From positions 806,001 to 870,000 of the forward strand of contig NZ_CP037934.1 in NCBI RefSeq assembly GCF_004353225.1: a stretch of DNA of 64,000 bases, given 5' to 3'. Below, piece by piece: positions 7,145 through 17,470 of this stretch (its first letter is position 1; each line of letters begins with the position of its first letter). This DNA is from Marinobacter sp. JH2 (GTDB taxonomy: Bacteria; Pseudomonadota; Gammaproteobacteria; Pseudomonadales; Oleiphilaceae). The notes beneath the pieces were generated by a model. That model ran no database searches. It was not told where the DNA came from and saw only the letters and a program-made list of their open reading frames with translations. Both the position numbers and the translations under genes were made by a program.

Positions 7145-8518
7145 ATGTCTTCTTTTAAAGAGCTTGGCCTTTCTTCGACCATGCTGGCTAACCTTGAGCA
7201 GCTGGGCTTCACGCAGGCTACTGGCATTCAGGTAAAGGCCTTGCCACCGGCTTTGGCGGGCAAAGATGTGATTGCCATGGCTCAAACGGGTAGCGGAAAA
7301 ACGGCTGCTTTCGGTATTCCTCTGGTTGAAAAGCTTCAGCCCAAGCGGTTTTCGGTTCAGGCGTTGGTGCTTTGCCCAACGCGTGAGCTGGCGGATCAAG
7401 TAGCCAAAGCACTGAGGGAACTGGCGCGTGCGAAAGAAAACGTGAAGGTGCTGACTTTGTGCGGTGGTGTATCGATCGGGCCTCAGATTGGTTCGCTCAG
7501 CCATGGCGCTCACATCATCGTCGGCACGCCGGGGCGGGTTGAAGACCACCTGCGTAAAGGAACCTTGTCGCTGGAGCATCTGAATACGCTGGTGCTGGAT
7601 GAAGCGGACCGCATGCTTGATATGGGGTTTGAGGATGTTGTGGCCGGTATTCTTGCGCAAACACCTTCCTCGCGGCAGACGTTGCTATTCTCCGCAACAT
7701 GGCCGATGCCTATACGGACCCTAAGTGAGCGTTTTCAGGTGGACCCGGAAGACGTGCGGATTGAGGTGAACGATTCAACCGCCACGATAGAAGAGCTGTT
7801 TTACGAGATTTCGCCCGGGCAAGAAGTGGAAGCTGTTGCAGCATTGCTCTCCCGATTCCAGCCGACGGCGAGTTTGGTTTTCTGTACCACCAAACGGGGC
7901 TGTGACGATCTTGCAGACGCGCTCAGGCAGAAGGGTTTCGCCGCTTCGGCATTGCATGGTGATTTGGAGCAGCGGGAGCGTGACAGCACGCTGGTGCAGT
8001 TTGCGAACCAAAGTTGCACGGTTTTAGTCGCGACCGATGTGGCGGCTCGTGGTCTGGATATCAAAGGCTTGCCACTGGTTATTAATGCGGAGCCCGCTCG
8101 GGATCCCGAAGTTTATACGCATCGGATTGGTCGCACAGGGCGTGCGGGTGAGCAGGGGCATGCGGTGACCTTGTGTACACCGAAGCAGGGTCACAAGATC
8201 TCTCGTTTGGAGAGCGCGTGCGGCATGACAGCTGAGTGGGGCGATTCCGGACAACTGCTTTCAGAGCCTGTAAGGCCTGTTGCCCCACCCATGAAGACTC
8301 TCTGTCTGGCTGGAGGGCGTAAGGAGAAGGTTCGCCGCGGCGATGTGTTAGGGGCTTTGACCGGCGAAGCCGGGATCCCCGGTACTGCGGTAGGGAAAAT
8401 CGATCTGTTTGATTTTCAGTGTTTTGTTGCTGTCGACGTGGCTTGGGCTAGTAAGGCGCTTTTACGGCTTGAGCAAGGGCGGGTGAAAGGGCGAAAAATA
8501 CGCGTGCGTTATGTCTAA
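7145..8518 (+). CDS. dbpA: DEAD-box RNA helicase DbpA
   Basis: 457-residue ATP-dependent RNA helicase that acts late in large-subunit assembly and is targeted to hairpin 92 of 23S rRNA. Motifs seen: AQTGSGKT at 46-53, PTREL at 78-82, DEAD at 152-155, SAT at 183-185 and HRIGRTGR near residue 325. The final 75 residues (GDVLGALTGEAGIPGTAVGKI and following) match the C-terminal RNA-binding domain that separates DbpA from other DEAD-box helicases. Length is as in E. coli. Divergent from the DUF2058 gene. A 218-bp stretch after it has no convincing gene before oadG. Confidence 0.95.
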   Translation: MSSFKELGLSSTMLANLEQLGFTQATGIQVKALPPALAGKDVIAMAQTGSGKTAAFGIPLVEKLQPKRFSVQALVLCPTRELADQVAKALRELARAKENVKVLTLCGGVSIGPQIGSLSHGAHIIVGTPGRVEDHLRKGTLSLEHLNTLVLDEADRMLDMGFEDVVAGILAQTPSSRQTLLFSATWPMPIRTLSERFQVDPEDVRIEVNDSTATIEELFYEISPGQEVEAVAALLSRFQPTASLVFCTTKRGCDDLADALRQKGFAASALHGDLEQRERDSTLVQFANQSCTVLVATDVAARGLDIKGLPLVINAEPARDPEVYTHRIGRTGRAGEQGHAVTLCTPKQGHKISRLESACGMTAEWGDSGQLLSEPVRPVAPPMKTLCLAGGRKEKVRRGDVLGALTGEAGIPGTAVGKIDLFDFQCFVAVDVAWASKALLRLEQGRVKGRKIRVRYV

Positions 8519-8736
8519 CCGGGTTGGTTGCTCCGAGTGTATAGAACCGTTTGTTTTGATTGTCGCTCGGGAAATCCCTATAGAAAAATGTGCTTTTGGT
8601 TGCTCCAGAACAATGAAACCGGTAAATTACGCAGGATTTTGCCTCCCGTTTTGAATTTGCACGCTATTAGACTTTTGTCTGAAGAGGGTGTGATCGAGGC
8701 GGGGAAATCACAAACCAATACAGGTAGCTGTTCATT

Positions 8737-8988
8737 ATGAATGAGCTGATGTCACACGCCGTAGATTTGATGATCGCCGGTATGGGCTTTGTGTTCGCGT
8801 TTCTGGTTATTCTGGTATTCGCGACTGGCCTGATGTCGAAAATCATTCTGCGGTTTGCTCCGCCAGAGCCGGCAACCCCGGCCAGAACGCCACGTGCCAA
8901 GCCGAAGGCGCCAACGTCGGTTGACCCTGACACCGCCGAGGCCATTAAGAAGGCGATTGCACAATACCGGTCACGCCACAAGAAGTGA
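8737..8988 (+). CDS. oadG: Oxaloacetate decarboxylase gamma chain (OadG-like)
   Basis: 83-residue small membrane subunit that links the alpha and beta chains of the sodium-pumping oxaloacetate decarboxylase. Residues 12-38 form one transmembrane helix (AGMGFVFAFLVILVFATGL); the rest is a Pro/Ala-rich linker (PPEPATPARTPRAKPKAP) and a basic tail with histidine (QYRSRHKK) that can bind the alpha chain and zinc. Small OadG proteins diverge fast, so the call relies on position 42 bases before oadA and on this layout. It is the first gene of oadG-oadA-oadB. A weak GTAG-type sequence is all that precedes the ATG. Confidence 0.88.
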   Translation: MNELMSHAVDLMIAGMGFVFAFLVILVFATGLMSKIILRFAPPEPATPARTPRAKPKAPTSVDPDTAEAIKKAIAQYRSRHKK

Positions 8989-9030
8989 CCCGGGAACGGA
9001 ATTAGAACCTTTTAACAGAAGGCTGACACG

Positions 9031-10809
9031 ATGACTGACACAAAAAAACCGCTGGGGATTACGGACGTAATTCTACGTGACGCCCACCAGTCCCTGCTTG
9101 CCACCCGCATGCGTCTTGACGACATGCTGCCGATCGCCGAGAAACTCGACCAAGTCGGTTTCTGGTCGTTGGAATCCTGGGGTGGAGCTACCTTTGACTC
9201 CTGCATTCGTTACTTGGGTGAAGACCCATGGGAGCGTATCCGCGAACTGAAAAAAGTAATGCCTAACACGCCACAGCAGATGTTGCTGCGTGGCCAGAAC
9301 CTGCTGGGCTATCGTCATTACGCGGATGACGTGGTAGAGCGTTTTGTAGATCGTGCTGCCGAAAACGGCGTTGATGTGTTCCGCATCTTCGATGCGATGA
9401 ATGATCCTCGCAACCTGGCGACTGCTATTAAAGCGGTTCGCAAAACAGGTAAACATGCTCAGGGCACCATTTCTTACACCACCAGCCCTGTGCACACTCT
9501 TGATATGTGGGTTGAGTTGGCAAAAGAAGTCGCCGACATGGGTGCTGACTCCATCGCCATCAAAGACATGGCAGGCATCCTGAAGCCATACGTCGCCTAC
9601 GATCTGGTCAGCCGTCTGAAGAAAGAATTGGATATTCCGATTCACATGCAGTGTCACGCCACGACGGGCATGTCCACTGCGACTGCCATTAAAGCAGCGG
9701 AAGCGGGTATCGACAACGTAGATACCGCGATCTCTTCCATGAGTATGACTTACGGTCATTCGCCCACCGAAGCGGTGGTTGCGATTCTGGAAGGGACCGA
9801 CCGCGACACCGGTCTGGACCTGAACCTGCTTGAAGAAATTGCTTCCTACTTCCGCGAAGTGCGTAAGAAGTACGCTAAGTTTGAAGGTAGTCTGAGAGGC
9901 ACTGATTCCCGCATCCTGATTGCTCAGGTTCCGGGTGGCATGTTGACCAACATGGAAAACCAGCTGCGCGAGCAGAACGCTACCGACAAGTTTGATGAAG
10001 TTCTGGCCGAGATTCCGAAGGTCCGTGAAGATCTGGGTTACATCCCGCTGGTAACGCCGACTTCGCAGATTGTTGGTACTCAGGCTGTACTGAACGTACT
10101 GACCGGTGAGCGCTACAAGTCTATCTCCAAAGAAACCTCTGCCATCCTGAAGGGCGAGTACGGTTCTGCACCGGCTCCGTTCAACAAAGAACTGCAAGAG
10201 CGCGTTCTGGATGGTGCCGAAGCGACTACTTGCCGTCCGGCAGACAACATTGAGCCAGAAATGGACAAGTTGACTGCTGAGCTAAAAGGCCTGGCCAACG
10301 AGAAAGGTATAGAGCTGGCAGAACAGGAAGTGGATGATGTTCTGACATACGCTTTGTTCCCGCAGATTGGTCTGAAGTTCCTTGAGAACCGTGGCAATGC
10401 AGAAGCCTTCGAGCCAGTACCAAGTGCTGATGATGTCGCTCCGGCCAAAAAATCTGCAGGTCCTGAAAACTACACGGTAGAGGTTAATGGCCAGAAATAC
10501 GTTGTAGCCGTTTCCGAAGGTGGTGAGATCAGCCAGATTGAAGGTCAGGGCGGTTCTGCTGCACCTGCGGCCGCTCCAGTACCTGCTGCTGGCGACGGTG
10601 AACCTGTCAATGCGCCATTGAGCGGTAACATCTGGAAGGTTCTGGTTTCTCCGGGAGACACGGTTGAAGAAGGTGATGTGCTGATCATTCTCGAGGCCAT
10701 GAAAATGGAAACCGAGATTCGCGCATCGAAGGCCGGAACCATCGGTGAAGTCTTCATCAAAGTCGGTGATGCCGTCTCTGTTGATGATGAAATGCTGACA
10801 ATCGCATAA
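9031..10809 (+). CDS. oadA: Oxaloacetate decarboxylase alpha chain
   Basis: 592 residues. Transfers the carboxyl group of oxaloacetate to biotin on its own C-terminal domain; OadB then decarboxylates it and moves sodium outward. The N-terminal carboxyltransferase domain begins [19 protein letters not shown] with metal ligand residues in RDAH and in the later HMQCHATTG segment. A conserved middle domain follows (about 300-460), then an Ala/Pro hinge ([11 protein letters not shown]) and the biotinyl domain with EAMKMET, in which Lys558 carries biotin. The full-length hinge plus biotin domain excludes a truncated pyruvate carboxylase subunit. Sequence AGAAGG lies ahead of the ATG. Confidence 0.97.
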   Translation: MTDTKKPLGITDVILRDAHQSLLATRMRLDDMLPIAEKLDQVGFWSLESWGGATFDSCIRYLGEDPWERIRELKKVMPNTPQQMLLRGQNLLGYRHYADDVVERFVDRAAENGVDVFRIFDAMNDPRNLATAIKAVRKTGKHAQGTISYTTSPVHTLDMWVELAKEVADMGADSIAIKDMAGILKPYVAYDLVSRLKKELDIPIHMQCHATTGMSTATAIKAAEAGIDNVDTAISSMSMTYGHSPTEAVVAILEGTDRDTGLDLNLLEEIASYFREVRKKYAKFEGSLRGTDSRILIAQVPGGMLTNMENQLREQNATDKFDEVLAEIPKVREDLGYIPLVTPTSQIVGTQAVLNVLTGERYKSISKETSAILKGEYGSAPAPFNKELQERVLDGAEATTCRPADNIEPEMDKLTAELKGLANEKGIELAEQEVDDVLTYALFPQIGLKFLENRGNAEAFEPVPSADDVAPAKKSAGPENYTVEVNGQKYVVAVSEGGEISQIEGQGGSAAPAAAPVPAAGDGEPVNAPLSGNIWKVLVSPGDTVEEGDVLIILEAMKMETEIRASKAGTIGEVFIKVGDAVSVDDEMLTIA

Positions 10810-10822
10810 GGGCCAGCATTCC

Positions 10823-12157
10823 ATGGATAAGATAATGACACTCTGGACAGGCAGTGGCCTGTTCAACATAGAGTTCGGTCAGATAGTGATGATCGCTATC
10901 GGCCTGCTGCTGCTGTTCCTTGCGATTCGTAAGGGCTTTGAGCCACTGCTGCTGGTGCCAATTGGTTTCGGCGGTATTCTGGCGAACATCCCGGAGGCAG
11001 GGTTGGCCCTGACTGCGGCGGAAAATGCGATTCACTTTGCGCTGAAGAGCGATGCTACGCAGATTCTGGCGGCACTGGCAGTGCCACTGGATGTGGCTTA
11101 TCAAGCAGGACAGGCGGTAACACCTGAACTGAAGGAAGCCTTCAAAGTAGCGGTGAAAGAGGCCAGCTATTCCGAAATGGCAATGGCGAACTCGCTTGCC
11201 CAAGACTTCGGTTACGGCAACGGCATGCTGTATAACTTTTACTCCGTTGTTATCGGCAGTACTGTTGGCCCGCTGTTGATCTTTATGGGCGTTGGCGCGA
11301 TGACCGATTTCGGTCCTCTGCTGGCGAACCCGAAGACCATGTTGCTGGGCGCCGCCGCTCAGTTCGGTATCTTTGGTACGGTTCTTGGTGCCGCACTGCT
11401 GGACTGGACTGGAGTGCTGGACTTCAACATCCTTGAAGCAGCTGCGATCGGTATCATCGGTGGCGCAGATGGCCCAACCTCTATCTACGTAGCCAGTGTA
11501 TTGGCTCCGCATCTTCTGGGTGCAATTGCTGTATCTGCATACGCATACATGGCAATGGTTCCGATGATTCAGCCACCAATCATGAAGGCGCTGACCAGCA
11601 GTGAAGAGCGGGCTATCAAGATGAGCCAGCTTCGTCCGGTCAGCAAAAAGGAAAAGATCGTTTTCCCGCTGGTTGTTCTGATTGCTGTAGTGCTGTTCCT
11701 GCCAGACGCAGCACCGCTGCTGGGCATGTTCTGCTTCGGTAACCTGATGCGTGAGTGTGGCGTGGTTGAGCGCCTGAGTGATACGGCTCAGAACGCGCTG
11801 ATCAACATCGTAACCATCTTCCTGGGTTTGTCGGTTGGCTCCAAGCTGATGGCAGACAAGTTCCTGGATGGCCAGACGCTGGGTATCTTGGGGCTGGGTG
11901 TTGTTGCGTTCGGTGTGGGTACTGCGTCAGGCGTTCTGATGGCTAAACTGATGAACAAGTTCAGTAAAGACCCGATCAATCCGCTGATCGGTTCTGCCGG
12001 TGTGTCTGCGGTGCCAATGGCAGCGCGGGTATCCAACAAGGTTGGTCTTGAGGCTAACCCGCAGAACTTCCTGCTGATGCACGCTATGGGCCCGAACGTG
12101 GCTGGTGTTATTGGCTCTGCGGTTGCAGCGGGTGTGATGATCAAGCTGTTGAGCTGA
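10823..12157 (+). CDS. oadB: Oxaloacetate decarboxylase beta chain, Na+ pump
   Basis: 444-residue integral inner-membrane protein with about ten hydrophobic segments. It decarboxylates carboxybiotin and couples this to sodium export. The motif [17 protein letters not shown] (near 213-230) and the C-terminal [18 protein letters not shown] segment hold the polar and acidic residues known in this family for sodium and proton binding. It follows oadA by 13 bases and ends at a strong terminator, so it closes the operon. In a marine organism the complex would add to the sodium gradient while making pyruvate from oxaloacetate. Confidence 0.96.
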   Translation: MDKIMTLWTGSGLFNIEFGQIVMIAIGLLLLFLAIRKGFEPLLLVPIGFGGILANIPEAGLALTAAENAIHFALKSDATQILAALAVPLDVAYQAGQAVTPELKEAFKVAVKEASYSEMAMANSLAQDFGYGNGMLYNFYSVVIGSTVGPLLIFMGVGAMTDFGPLLANPKTMLLGAAAQFGIFGTVLGAALLDWTGVLDFNILEAAAIGIIGGADGPTSIYVASVLAPHLLGAIAVSAYAYMAMVPMIQPPIMKALTSSEERAIKMSQLRPVSKKEKIVFPLVVLIAVVLFLPDAAPLLGMFCFGNLMRECGVVERLSDTAQNALINIVTIFLGLSVGSKLMADKFLDGQTLGILGLGVVAFGVGTASGVLMAKLMNKFSKDPINPLIGSAGVSAVPMAARVSNKVGLEANPQNFLLMHAMGPNVAGVIGSAVAAGVMIKLLS

Positions 12158-12176
12158 TCTTCACTTCTTGCTGTAC

Positions 12177-12206
12177 AAAAAAACCCGCTTCGGCGGGTTT
12201 TTTTGT
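12177..12206. terminator. Bidirectional terminator between oadB and dnaE2
   Basis: AAACCCGC, loop TTCG, GCGGGTTT, flanked by A-run on the left and T-run on the right, so it can stop both convergent transcripts. It lies 19 bases after oadB and 2 bases beyond the dnaE2 stop. Confidence 0.93.
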
Positions 12207-12208
12207 GT

Positions 12209-15200
12209 TCAGTGAAAATCCCGGGAATTGACTGGCAACGAGTTAATCAGGTGGCTCAAATCCGAGAGCTTTCCAGCCATCACATGGACGATCTCCCCCT
12301 CTTTTTCGATAACCCCTTTCACGTGTAATAATCGCGCGGTGAGTAACGGTTTGCGTTGTTGGCGGGCGGTTGCCAACCAGACGACGACGTTAATATTGCC
12401 GGTTTCATCTTCAAGGGTGACAAAAGTGACGCCAGCAGCTGAGCCTGGCCGCTGACGGCCGGTGATCAGGCCCGCTACTTGTACCGGTATGCCGGGGCGG
12501 GTGGCCTTAAGTTGTTCTGCGGTTAGGCAGTGCTGGAGATGGCCTTGTTCGCGAAGCAGAGCCAGAGGGTGTCTTTGTAGTGTCAGACCTTGGCTGCGGT
12601 AGTCGGCCAGTACATTTTGGCCTTCCGTGGGGGTGGGTAACTGGTTGCAAGGCTTGGGCTGGTAATCCACTTCGGGCTCTTGGGCGAACAGTGCTGAAGG
12701 TTGTTCATATTCCAGTAATTGCCAGTAGGCTTGATGACGGTTATCGGTGAAGTCGGCCATGGCGTTTGCGCCGGCCAGTAACTCCATGTCCCGTTGATTC
12801 AGGCTGGCGCCAGTGCGCAGTTCGCTGGCGGAACGGTAGCCGTTCTGTGGTCGGTTTTCGTGAATGCGCTGGCCACCTTGGAGGGATAGGCCTTGTACGA
12901 TTCTCAGGCCAAAACGCAGGTGTTGTGGCTGTTCTTCCAGTGTGTGCTCCCAATGGCTGAAGTTTACGTCGGGCGGCAGAACGGTTACGCCATGGCGACG
13001 GGCGTCTTGCACCAATTGGCTTGGGGAGTAAAAACCCATGGGCTGGCTGTTGAGTAAAGCGCAGTAGAATGCGGCCGGATGGTGGCGCTTGATCCATGCG
13101 GAGACATACACCAGCAGAGCAAAGCTGGCGGCGTGGGATTCCGGAAACCCGTAACCGCCAAAGCCGCATATTTGTTGGTACAAGCGTTCGGCGAATTCCG
13201 GATCGTGACCACGTTCCAACATGCCGCTGATCAGCTTGTCTCGGAATGGGGATAGGTCCCCATCGGATTTCCAGGCGGCCATGGCGCGACGGAGTTTGTC
13301 GGCTTCACCGGCGCTGAAACCGGCTGCCACCATGGCCAGTTTGATCACCTGTTCCTGGAAAATGGGAACCCCCAGCGTGCGCTCCAGCACCTGACGAATT
13401 GCATCGTTGGGGAATTCTACAGGCTCCAGTCCGTGTTTTCGGCGCAGGTAAGGGTGCACCATATCGCCCTGAATCGGGCCCGGGCGGACAATAGCGACTT
13501 CGATGACCAGATCGTAGTAAGTCTCAGGCTTCAGCCGGGGCAACATATTGATCTGAGCGCGGGACTCCACCTGAAACACTCCGATGCTGTCGCCTTTTTG
13601 CAGCATGGCGTAGGTGTCGGGGTCTCCTTGAGGGACATCCTGGATAGTAAAGGGGGTGCCTTTTTCCGAACTGATCAGCTCCAGAGCCTTTCGGATGGCG
13701 GTTAACATGCCAAGGGCGAGGACATCTACCTTCATTAGCCCGAGGCTTTCCAGGTCCTCCTTGTCCCATTGGATGACGGTGCGTTCTTGCATGGCGGCGT
13801 TTTCTACCGGCACCAGTTCCGACAGCGGCCCTGCACTAATGACAAAGCCACCGACGTGTTGGGACAAATGTCGGGGAAAGCCCAGTAAGGTGTTCACCAG
13901 TGTAAAAAACTGGTTGGCCATATGTGGGTTCTGAGTCAGACCTTTCTCCAGAATCTGCTGGCGCCAGTTGGTAGTCTTGTCGCGCCAGTCGATACCGTCC
14001 AGCAGCTTTTCCACTAAAGCGGCATCAAAGCCCAGAGCTTTGCCAACATCTCGGATGGCACTGCGGGGCCGGTAACGAATCACCGTTGCCGCCAGTGCTG
14101 CTCGCTCGCGACCGTAGCGTTGGTAAATATACTGGATGACCTCTTCGCGCCGTTGGTGTTCGAAATCCACATCGATATCCGGTGGTTCGTCCCGGTCTTT
14201 CGAGATGAAACGCTCAAACAACAGTTCGACCTTGGCGGGATTTACCTCGGTGATGCCCAGGCAGTAACAAACGGCTGAGTTGGCAGCAGAGCCTCGGCCC
14301 TGACACAAAATACCTTGGCTTCGGGCAAACGCGACTATGTCGTGGATGGTCAGAAAGTAATGCTCGTACTTCATTTCCGAGATTAGCCCCAGCTCTTTGC
14401 GAATCAACGTTTGAACTTTCATGGGGGTGCCATGGGGATAGCGGCGACGTTCGCCTTCTTGGGTCAGTCGTTTCAACAGGCCCGCAGGTGTCTCATTGGC
14501 GGGGACTAAATCAGGTGGGTATTCGTAGCGCAGGCTTCCGGGTTTAAATTGGCATGCGTTGGCAATCTGAACTGTCTCGCGTAGCCAGTTTTCCGGAAAC
14601 AGCTTTTGCAGCACCGAGAGTGGGCGGAGATAACGCTCGCCGTTTTGGAACAGACAGCGCCCGGCATTCTCCAAGGTTCTGTGGTGGCGCAGGGCGGTGA
14701 GTACGTCTTGCAGGGGCTGGCGTTCTCGGCTGTGCATGTGAACTTCGCCGGTAGCTACAATAGGGCAGCGTAAATGGTCGGCCAATTCCCGGATCTGGGC
14801 CAGTTGTTGTTCCTCGCCAATTTCCAGAGTGCGGCTGGTGGCAATTCGTAACCGTTGCTCGAACAATCGATGTAACCATTCACCGCAAGCGCGGGTTTCA
14901 GTGAAGGTGACGTTTTCCTGAATGGCTGGGAGCCACAAACAAAAACAGTGGTCCAGTTCGTGGGTTTCAATATCTCGCGCGAAGAGCTGGTATTGCCCTT
15001 TTTCAGCGCGGCGCCGGCCTGTGGTTATCAGTTTGCAGAGCTGGCCATAACCCTGACGGTCTTTGGCCAATAGGATAAAACGTGGAACGGCAGAGTCAGT
15101 AGGGGCATCGTCCAGTTCGAACCAACTGCCGGTGATGAGCTTCACCGGGCTGTCTTTCAGAGCGGCCCAGGCTCTGGGAATGCCGGCTACAGAGCAAGCA

Positions 15201-15325
15201 TCGGTGATGGCAATGGCGCTATAGCCTAATTCCAACGCTCGTTCGGCCAGCTCATGGGGATGCGAGGCCCCAGTTAGAAAGGTGAAGTTACTGAAGCAGA
15301 ACAGCTCCGCATAGCCTGTAGTCAT
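12209..15325 (-). CDS. dnaE2: Error-prone DNA polymerase DnaE2 (ImuC)
   Basis: 1038-residue C-family polymerase alpha-type subunit used in damage-induced translesion synthesis. The N-terminal PHP domain starts at YAELFCFSNFTFLTGAS; the catalytic acidic motif PPDIDVDFEH lies in the palm domain; an OB-fold near the C terminus has VTFVTLEDETGNINVVVW. I set the start at 15325, where ATG overlaps the imuB stop in ATGA; the frame is open 66 codons further upstream but that part overlaps imuB and is not conserved in character. It is the third gene of imuA-imuB-dnaE2. DnaE2 works with ImuB, which supplies the beta-clamp link. Confidence 0.96.
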   Translation of the reverse strand: MTTGYAELFCFSNFTFLTGASHPHELAERALELGYSAIAITDACSVAGIPRAWAALKDSPVKLITGSWFELDDAPTDSAVPRFILLAKDRQGYGQLCKLITTGRRRAEKGQYQLFARDIETHELDHCFCLWLPAIQENVTFTETRACGEWLHRLFEQRLRIATSRTLEIGEEQQLAQIRELADHLRCPIVATGEVHMHSRERQPLQDVLTALRHHRTLENAGRCLFQNGERYLRPLSVLQKLFPENWLRETVQIANACQFKPGSLRYEYPPDLVPANETPAGLLKRLTQEGERRRYPHGTPMKVQTLIRKELGLISEMKYEHYFLTIHDIVAFARSQGILCQGRGSAANSAVCYCLGITEVNPAKVELLFERFISKDRDEPPDIDVDFEHQRREEVIQYIYQRYGRERAALAATVIRYRPRSAIRDVGKALGFDAALVEKLLDGIDWRDKTTNWRQQILEKGLTQNPHMANQFFTLVNTLLGFPRHLSQHVGGFVISAGPLSELVPVENAAMQERTVIQWDKEDLESLGLMKVDVLALGMLTAIRKALELISSEKGTPFTIQDVPQGDPDTYAMLQKGDSIGVFQVESRAQINMLPRLKPETYYDLVIEVAIVRPGPIQGDMVHPYLRRKHGLEPVEFPNDAIRQVLERTLGVPIFQEQVIKLAMVAAGFSAGEADKLRRAMAAWKSDGDLSPFRDKLISGMLERGHDPEFAERLYQQICGFGGYGFPESHAASFALLVYVSAWIKRHHPAAFYCALLNSQPMGFYSPSQLVQDARRHGVTVLPPDVNFSHWEHTLEEQPQHLRFGLRIVQGLSLQGGQRIHENRPQNGYRSASELRTGASLNQRDMELLAGANAMADFTDNRHQAYWQLLEYEQPSALFAQEPEVDYQPKPCNQLPTPTEGQNVLADYRSQGLTLQRHPLALLREQGHLQHCLTAEQLKATRPGIPVQVAGLITGRQRPGSAAGVTFVTLEDETGNINVVVWLATARQQRKPLLTARLLHVKGVIEKEGEIVHVMAGKLSDLSHLINSLPVNSRDFH

Positions 15326-16743
15326 CAGCCAAACCACCCATGAATGAACCATCCATCTTGATGATCTCGGAAAACCCAAGCCATCTCGCTGCCCGGCAAC
15401 TGTGCGATGTAATAATCCCGATGAACTCGTTGGCCGTCCCACCAACCACTGCTGATGCGCTCCGGGCCGGAGTGCCAGTGCGTAGGTGTTTGATCTAGGG
15501 GCCAGGGGTTTTTCAGTAGCCATAAAGGTCGGTGAGGGAAGGCTGTAGGCTCTGCCGCCGTTTTTTTAGAGGGGTTGCGAACCTCCTCGGCAGACCAAGC
15601 ACATTCTGGCCGGTGGTCTTCAGAGGGAGACAGTTGTTTTAAAGCCTGGTCTCCCAACCGGGCCTGAAGACGGCTGATCAGCGTGTGCCAGGCTTCGTTC
15701 AGATCCTGAGTTTCACCGAGCAAATCTTGCCCTGTTGGGGCTTCACGGCCGATAAATCGCTTGACGGTGAAAGTGAGCGCAATAACCGGCGCGCTCAAGG
15801 GTTGCTGAGCAAGCTTCAGGCGGATCAGCTTTAAAAACACGTCGGCCCGATGTTCTGGCCCCGTGGTTCGAATTCGAAACCGTGTCGGTTCTTGGTGCCG
15901 GTGCTGCAGTGTCAGCAGTAGAGTGTCGGTATCTTGCTGGCGCCAACAAAGGTCTTCCTCCAACTCTGACAGAATTCGCTGCAACGAGAATAAAAGCCCT
16001 TGAGTGTGCTCCACTTCCTGAATGAAATCCGCCCGCTGCCTGAAAATATGGGGTGGCTGCCAAGGTGCTTTGGGGTCTGCGCGGGTGCCCTGAATTTTCT
16101 GGATGGTGTTCAACAGTTCTGGTGATAGTCGCCGAGCCAATTCTTGAGCGGGCAGAGCGAATACATCCGCAAGTGTGTTAAGCCCCAAGCGTTGCAGACG
16201 AGTGCAGGATTTCTTGTCAAAACCGGCGGCTTGCAGCGGTAAGTTGCCAATCGCTGCGAGAATATGGCCTTTGTCTGCTGTGCATTCGCCTTTGCCGGTG
16301 AGGGCTAATAACCGAGCCGTCAATGGCGTGTGCCCAATGGCGATCCACGCAGAGAGTTGGCGGTCGGTCAAGGCTTGTTCCACGGTTTGCCAGATGGCTG
16401 GTAGACCGCCGTAAAGCTTTTGCAGGCTACTGACTTCCGCCCAAAGACCATCAGGTGGTGACAAAGTAATGTGGGCGGCGTAGTGATACAACCAGCGTGC
16501 CTGATCTTCCAGAAGCCATGCTTCCTGTTTCTGATCTGCTTGCATAATATGCAAGTTGGGCGCTAAACCGAGCGCGGTTTTCAGACGCATGCCCACTTCT
16601 ACACCCAGCTCCCGTGCGGTTGCGCAGGCCTGTTTGATGGTTTGCCCAGCACCATCCACGATCACAATAACGCCCCCGGAATCCTGATTCCGTTGGATGT
16701 GGTCCAGTAATAAATGTGGAAAATGCAGGTATAGCCAGAGCAT
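15325..16743 (-). CDS. imuB: ImuB, inactive Y-family polymerase homologue
   Basis: 472-residue member of the DNA polymerase Y family, an adaptor that joins ImuA and DnaE2 to the beta clamp. It starts MLWLYLHFPHLLLDHI, so the first catalytic DxD of active Y-family enzymes is absent, as in other ImuB proteins. The little-finger-like region follows (LKLAQQPLSAPVIALTFTVKRF), then LLGETQDLNEAWHTLISRLQARLG, a segment typical of ImuB C-terminal parts. The start at 16743 was chosen over in-frame upstream codons because it matches the family opening and is 4 bases after the imuA stop; its own stop overlaps the dnaE2 start. Confidence 0.93.
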   Translation of the reverse strand: MLWLYLHFPHLLLDHIQRNQDSGGVIVIVDGAGQTIKQACATARELGVEVGMRLKTALGLAPNLHIMQADQKQEAWLLEDQARWLYHYAAHITLSPPDGLWAEVSSLQKLYGGLPAIWQTVEQALTDRQLSAWIAIGHTPLTARLLALTGKGECTADKGHILAAIGNLPLQAAGFDKKSCTRLQRLGLNTLADVFALPAQELARRLSPELLNTIQKIQGTRADPKAPWQPPHIFRQRADFIQEVEHTQGLLFSLQRILSELEEDLCWRQQDTDTLLLTLQHRHQEPTRFRIRTTGPEHRADVFLKLIRLKLAQQPLSAPVIALTFTVKRFIGREAPTGQDLLGETQDLNEAWHTLISRLQARLGDQALKQLSPSEDHRPECAWSAEEVRNPSKKTAAEPTAFPHRPLWLLKNPWPLDQTPTHWHSGPERISSGWWDGQRVHRDYYIAQLPGSEMAWVFRDHQDGWFIHGWFG

Positions 16744-16747
16744 AAGG

Positions 16748-17437
16748 TTACCGTGTAGTCCCGGCCCACGGGCCCTGAACGATGCGGGTGGAATCGTGGC
16801 CGGCAAGGTTGGCCCGGTGTCCCATCGCCAGTGAGCAACGTTGGCCGGGCCAGCTACCACGGCGCTTAATGATGTTAATTTTAAGTTCCTGGCGATCACT
16901 CGGAACAAGCTCCAGCCGTAAAGCGGCCGGAGAGTTCTGATCGACATGGCGGCGGCTTCGGAAAAGCACGCACACATTCCCCCCAGCCTCAGAAGCCAGC
17001 TGCAACCGGCGAACATCCCGACTGGCCAGTGTGCCCGGCCATGCCAGAACCAGCCCAGTAACGGGAGAACGAAGACAGTTTTCGAGTGTCCATAAAAAGT
17101 CGTTCTGGTCTTGAGTAGTGACCATTACCACATGGTCCAGATTAACCCCCTCCCGGGCCAAAGCGGGGGCGTAGGGTGTGTGTGGCGGGTTTAACCAGAA
17201 GGTGGTTTTGCCCTCGCTGGACACCCGTTGCATGAGCGGCAGCACCAGGTGCAGCTCGCCGATACCACAGGTATCCAGCAGGCATTCGCTCAACGCGCCC
17301 TTTGGCCATCCCAAACCGCCGAGTTGATTGTCCAGCGCCTGATACCCGGTGGGTTCCGCGGGTTGAGTAGTCTTCTTGTGTTGGTGGCCCTGCCACACGC
17401 GGGCATCCTGAAGAAGGTTGCTCAGCAATTCGCCCAT
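16748..17437 (-). CDS. imuA: ImuA, SulA/RecA-like translesion protein
   Basis: 229 residues. ImuA proteins resemble RecA and SulA and form part of the mutasome with ImuB and DnaE2. Residues 30-70 (PTGYQALDNQLGGLGWPKGALSE) correspond to the RecA-like nucleotide-binding start but the P-loop lysine-Ser/Thr is degenerate, as is usual. The C terminus is basic and carries tryptophan and glycine (KRRGSWPG). It heads the operon; a perfect SOS box ends 18 bases before the ATG, so the cassette should be induced by DNA damage through LexA. In many species a second lexA precedes imuA; none is present here. Confidence 0.92.
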   Translation of the reverse strand: MGELLSNLLQDARVWQGHQHKKTTQPAEPTGYQALDNQLGGLGWPKGALSECLLDTCGIGELHLVLPLMQRVSSEGKTTFWLNPPHTPYAPALAREGVNLDHVVMVTTQDQNDFLWTLENCLRSPVTGLVLAWPGTLASRDVRRLQLASEAGGNVCVLFRSRRHVDQNSPAALRLELVPSDRQELKINIIKRRGSWPGQRCSLAMGHRANLAGHDSTRIVQGPWAGTTR

Positions 17438-17454
17438 GGGAAATTCTCTGAATA

Positions 17455-17470
17455 CTGTTTATATATACAG
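17455..17470. promoter_or_regulatory. LexA (SOS) box before imuA
   Basis: CTGT-TTATATAT-ACAG is an exact CTGT-N8-ACAG with an AT-rich centre, the gammaproteobacterial LexA consensus. It overlaps the only sensible promoter position for imuA-imuB-dnaE2. Confidence 0.93.

Noticed and set aside
8528..8740. 70-codon ORF between dbpA and oadG
   Set aside because: No ribosome binding site, no family resemblance, odd composition; treated as chance.
9073..10197. 374-codon ORF antisense to oadA
   Set aside because: Long reverse-strand frames arise over highly biased genes; composition is not protein-like (runs of His/Gln/Arg), and oadA is certain.
15325..15523. N-terminal extension of DnaE2 (66 codons)
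   Set aside because: Lies inside imuB in another frame; the ATGA overlap at 15325 and the conserved YAELFCFSNFTFLTG opening fix the start.
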